Below, piece after piece: positions 60,911 to 64,000 of a DNA stretch of 64,000 nt. Under the pieces are notes generated by a model, which did no database searches, had not been told where the DNA came from, and worked only from the letters and a program-made list of their open reading frames with translations. The DNA comes from Salegentibacter salegens (lineage in GTDB: Bacteria; Bacteroidota; Bacteroidia; Flavobacteriales; Flavobacteriaceae). The position numbers and the translations under genes are program-made. Positions within the stretch are counted from its first letter, which is position 1. Every line of letters begins with the position of its first letter. The stretch lies in the NCBI RefSeq assembly GCF_900142975.1, contig NZ_LT670848.1:1922001-1986000 (forward strand), in the 5' to 3' direction.

Positions 60911-63154
60911 TTAGCTGAATTTTGTTTTCGCTATGATTTTTTGAAGGTTTTCTGAAATCTCTAATAACCACTGAACCTGGCTACTAACCAATTGGGCTTC
61001 CTGCAACCTTAACTGCACGTCTTTTTCATCTTTTTGCGGGTCTTCTTTTAATTGATTTTCCCTTTCTACCAATAATTCCTTATAGGTTTTTAATAAAGCT
61101 GAAGCCGCTTTTTCGGTTCGGGAAGAGTCAAAGCCTTTTAAAGTTTCAGCGTCTTCCAAACCCTTTACCGCATTTTCCAAATTAGTACAAATATGGGAAA
61201 CAAAAACTTCAAAATTCTTAGAAGCTGCGGTAGTTTTATGATTCTGAATAAAAGTCCCCAGGGAAGCCAGCGCCGAAAGAAAAGTTTGATTTAAACCCAC
61301 AATTTTATAAAGCTGCCCTAATTCTTTTTGCTTATATTTTGGTTCCTGCGTCATTCGTTGAAAAGAAGCACTTAAATTGCCCATTTCTAAAAATGCTTTC
61401 TTTCTCGATAGCTTATAAGAGGTGGGCAAGGTTCCTTTATCGTGGTAAAAACCATCAATTTCTTTAAGGTATTTTTTGTTTGCACCAATACTTTCTTTAA
61501 TCACATTTTTAATATGCTGCGATTCCCAGGCGGGCCATAAAACCAGGTTCCCAAGGGCAGCCAGCCCTGCACCCAAAACAGTGTCTATCACCCTAAACTG
61601 AATCACATTAAAAACATCTGGTTTTAAAAGCGAATAAATAAAAACAATACTCAAGGTGATAAAAACCGCTGCTGTACGGTAATTTCGTTGTAAAAGGGAA
61701 AAAGCCAGGGTGAGCGAAAACAGCCCAAGAATTCCATACACTACCTGGTTTTTTGTTATAAAAACAATCCCCAGCGCGATAACGGCGCCTATTAAAGTTC
61801 CAATAATTCGCTGTTTAGAACGGTCTTTTGTAAGTCCGTAATTAGGACGCATAATTACCACGATGGTAAGGATGATCCAGTAAGCATTTTCAAACGAAAA
61901 ATATAATCCTATGCTGAATCCCACAAGAATTACAATTGCCAGCCTTAGGGAATGCTTAAAAATTGGGGAACCAAAATTAAAGTTTTCAATAAGCATTTTA
62001 GGGTCGTAATCCTGCGGAGTAATAAATTGGGAAACTTCTTTATTTTTCAATAAAACCGGTTCCCGGGTATCTAAATTATGTAAAACCCTAACTATGGTAT
62101 TTATTTTTTGTCCTTGTTTTTCTAAATAATCGAATAGATTCTGAAGGAGAAATGCTTTTTCGTTATTTTCTGAAGAAATAAGCACCCGTACGTCCTTAAA
62201 ATTTTCTTCTATAGCTTTTAAATATTGCCGAATTTCTTTTGTTGAAGACTTCTTTTTCTTTTCAATAACCACTGAAATTTCATCAAGCTGAGAGGCGATT
62301 TTTTTAATCAGTTTTTTAAAACGATCCAGTAATTCGCGGTCCTCCTGCAAGACTTCGTCCATTTTTTTGTAATCTACAGGATTGGCCATGGCCAGCTCCA
62401 GGATATCTACCAGTTCAATAAAAATAAGTAGGCGTTTACGGGCATAATTCGAATTTCCGGAAGCACGTCTCGCATTTATAAGAATGTTTCTAAGACTTTC
62501 GTGTTTCTCGTTAAGATCGCTTTGAAGCAAGAATAATTCTTTCTGAAGTTTTTCTCTTTCAGCGGTTTCGGTGAGTAAATGGGCCCTTGTTTTTAGATAT
62601 TGGGCTGTGAGTTCAAGACATTCAGCTAAAAGCTGTTCAGTATGGTGTTTAGGATTTAGATAATTCCAAATATTACTCAAAACCAGATACCACAAACCAC
62701 CTCCAACTATGAGCAAACCGCGTTCCCATGGGAGAATTTCAGTAGAAATATTCGCAAAACTTAAAACAATGGCAAACAAACCTGCAAAAGCAACCAGCGA
62801 AGCCCTAAAACCATAAACGGCCAAATAGGCAATTCCGAACATTAAAATTCCTAAAAGTGGCAAAACCAGCCATAAGTAGGCTGAAGCATATCCCATAATT
62901 ATAGAAACAAGGCCTGCCAGCAGCGCCGCGAGAATTACTCCTATATTTCTATGTCTAAAACTGCCGGGGATATCACTGGGCGAACTTAATAGCGCACCCA
63001 TTGCCAGGACTACACCTATTTCAAAATCACCCAGCCAGATAAAAATTGCCACGGGAGAACCTATAGCAAAAGTGAGTACCATAGCTTTAGAGAAATCGGT
63101 GCTTCTAATATATTTCAGGAATTCCTGCCAGTAAGTAAGTATAATGTTAGGCAA
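60911..63154 (-). CDS. FUSC-family inner-membrane protein (YccS/YhfK-like)
   Basis: A 747-residue protein with two membrane bundles and two cytoplasmic helical domains. First bundle: TFAIGSPVAIFIWLGDFEIG, GALLSSPSDIPGSFRHRNIG V (split), repeated hydrophobic helices to about residue 170. Second: HSLRLAIVILVGFSIGLYFS FENAYWIILTIVVIMRPNYG (split), with the family GxxxG in IGTLIGAVIALG. It resembles YccS and aromatic-acid efflux AaeB, so it may export aromatic acids or fusaric-acid-like compounds. No adaptor gene is adjacent. Confidence 0.85.
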   Translation of the reverse strand: MPNIILTYWQEFLKYIRSTDFSKAMVLTFAIGSPVAIFIWLGDFEIGVVLAMGALLSSPSDIPGSFRHRNIGVILAALLAGLVSIIMGYASAYLWLVLPLLGILMFGIAYLAVYGFRASLVAFAGLFAIVLSFANISTEILPWERGLLIVGGGLWYLVLSNIWNYLNPKHHTEQLLAECLELTAQYLKTRAHLLTETAEREKLQKELFLLQSDLNEKHESLRNILINARRASGNSNYARKRLLIFIELVDILELAMANPVDYKKMDEVLQEDRELLDRFKKLIKKIASQLDEISVVIEKKKKSSTKEIRQYLKAIEENFKDVRVLISSENNEKAFLLQNLFDYLEKQGQKINTIVRVLHNLDTREPVLLKNKEVSQFITPQDYDPKMLIENFNFGSPIFKHSLRLAIVILVGFSIGLYFSFENAYWIILTIVVIMRPNYGLTKDRSKQRIIGTLIGAVIALGIVFITKNQVVYGILGLFSLTLAFSLLQRNYRTAAVFITLSIVFIYSLLKPDVFNVIQFRVIDTVLGAGLAALGNLVLWPAWESQHIKNVIKESIGANKKYLKEIDGFYHDKGTLPTSYKLSRKKAFLEMGNLSASFQRMTQEPKYKQKELGQLYKIVGLNQTFLSALASLGTFIQNHKTTAASKNFEVFVSHICTNLENAVKGLEDAETLKGFDSSRTEKAASALLKTYKELLVERENQLKEDPQKDEKDVQLRLQEAQLVSSQVQWLLEISENLQKIIAKTKFS

Positions 63155-63520
63155 ATCTTGTGCGTTTATTGGGACAAAGTTACGGTGTATTATAGAGTAT
63201 AAACCAATACTTTAAGAAATGATAACATTTAAACGATATTCGAGATTTAATCTTCCGGGCGTGCAAGCCCCTTGACCAGTAAGGTCTCGAAATCAAATTA
63301 TATTTTTTAAGAATATCGCGTAGGCTTTACCCGAAGTAGGTTGTAACAAATAATGATTTTAAGTTTAAATTAATAGTTGTGAGTTGCAGGGTTCTTTTCT
63401 TAGCAGTAATTTAAACAGTAAATGAAATTTTGAAACTTGAAAATACATTTTTCCAAATTTCTATTTTGAACTTATTAGCCTGAAAAAGGGAATTAATAAT
63501 TTAAAAAAATCAGATTTAAA
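63155..63520. other. Promoter-containing spacer with possible dispersed repeat
   Basis: 366 bases between divergent genes. About 63250-63345 is G/C-richer and palindromic (CCCCTTGACCAG, GGCTTTACCCGAAGTAGG) and may be related to the intergenic repeat near 3.7 kb. No gene seen. Confidence 0.4.
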
Positions 63521-64000
63521 ATGAATAAAAGTATATTATTAAAAAATAGACCAAAAGGAAAACCTTCACTTTCAGATTTTGAAATCACCAAAATTGAAAA
63601 ACCGTCGGCAAAAGATGGAGAGATTTTACTGGAAACCAAATATATTTCAGTAGATCCTTATTTACGCGGAAGAATGCGGGATGAGGAATCTTATATTCCG
63701 CCATTTGAATTGAACAAACCCATAGAATCAATGTTGGTTGCTGAAGTTGTGGAAAGCAATAACAAAAACTTTAAAACTGGAGATTTTGTTAGCGGAATGT
63801 TGAAGTGGGAGCTTTTTCAAACCCACACGGGTGAGAATTTGAATAAGATTGACACCAACCTGGCCAAACCCAGTGCTTATCTCGGTATTTTAGGCTTAAC
63901 CGGGTTAACTGCACATTTAGCGCTTAAACATATTGGAAAACCTGAAAAAGGAGAAACCTTAGTTGTTTCCGGGGCTGCCGGGGCCGTGGGAAGTGTAGCT
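63521..64000 (+). CDS. Zinc-independent MDR oxidoreductase (quinone/enone reductase), partial
   Basis: The first 160 residues of a medium-chain dehydrogenase/reductase; it runs off the right edge. Blocks: KYISVDPYLRGRMRDEESYI, MLVAEVVESNNKNFKTGD, GILGLTGLTAHLAL and the NADP-binding VVSGAAGAVGSVA at the end. The YLRGRM motif is typical of leukotriene B4/curcumin reductase-like (YncB, NADP-dependent alkenal reductase) enzymes, which reduce enones and aldehydes. It lacks the zinc ligands. Confidence 0.88.
   Translation, partial: MNKSILLKNRPKGKPSLSDFEITKIEKPSAKDGEILLETKYISVDPYLRGRMRDEESYIPPFELNKPIESMLVAEVVESNNKNFKTGDFVSGMLKWELFQTHTGENLNKIDTNLAKPSAYLGILGLTGLTAHLALKHIGKPEKGETLVVSGAAGAVGSVA

Noticed and set aside
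1..64000. tRNA, rRNA and CRISPR arrays
   Set aside because: No cloverleaf-like sequence, rRNA core sequence or regularly spaced short repeats were recognised by eye; a dedicated scan (tRNAscan-SE, Infernal) could still find a small RNA.

Overview
The window looks like a chromosome segment from a marine or halotolerant Flavobacteriaceae (Bacteroidota), of the Gramella/Christiangramia, Salegentibacter or Zunongwangia type. Evidence: low G+C with A/T-rich spacers, promoters of the TTTG-N19-TAnnTTTG kind, a secreted protein with a C-terminal gliding-type (T9SS type B) sorting domain, a KTSC/J-domain protein, a VF530 protein, SHOCT and DUF302 proteins, and Bacteroidota-style IS1595 and IS256 elements. 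No rRNA, tRNA or CRISPR array was recognised.

Positions 1-17.2 kb, almost all minus strand, form a metal/redox-stress island. In order of position it holds a porin gene cut by an IS1595-family element, a c-type cytochrome, a YHS lipoprotein, a methyltransferase, a DUF2892 protein with a rhodanese-like remnant, a PII-like protein beside the remnant of a paralogue, a complete RND efflux set (inner-membrane pump, adaptor, TolC-like channel), an SQR-like flavoprotein, a methionine-rich lipoprotein, a Tat-exported multicopper oxidase, two DUF302 genes and two SHOCT genes, then ribulose-phosphate epimerase. Several genes are decayed: the porin by the IS, one SHOCT and one DUF302 gene by frameshift, plus fragments of rhodanese, PII-like and Met-rich genes. 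A ~65-bp promoter-like direct repeat lies at both ends of this island.

Positions 17.6-29.4 kb hold an AraC-type regulator, an Fe-S (CCG-domain) protein flanked by a duplicated terminator-containing element, and a carbohydrate cluster: TerB-like protein, cupin, PIG-L deacetylase, three GT4 glycosyltransferases (one fused to a glycosidase-like barrel), a GH100-like protein and a convergent GH130-like protein. Together they suggest synthesis and turnover of an intracellular, possibly mannose-based glycan. A C39 peptidase fragment follows.

Positions 29.7-36.3 kb are a mobile/defence-like zone: a tyrosine-recombinase tail cut by IS256 copy 1, an inverted IS256 copy 2, and a tight four-gene minus-strand operon (two small proteins, a winged-helix-like protein and a GHKL ATPase) bounded by an imperfect ~180-bp direct repeat. 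The ATPase is split by a one-base shift in a run of nine A and seems to lack its glycine-rich G2 segment.

Positions 36.3-64 kb look mainly like ordinary chromosome: hybrid histidine kinase, coiled-coil lipoprotein, J-domain/KTSC protein, VF530 protein, DbpA-like helicase, cold-shock protein, TVP38 and SdiA-regulated proteins, penicillin-binding protein, large catalase, DoxX-like protein, SF2 helicase, Crp/Fnr regulator, cysM-cysE, MFS transporter, T9SS cargo protein, DUF6155, FUSC and a partial MDR oxidoreductase. Exceptions are IS256 copy 3, which replaces the last few residues of a secreted protein, and a run of four tiny related-looking ORFs ending in a strong terminator just before the PBP gene.
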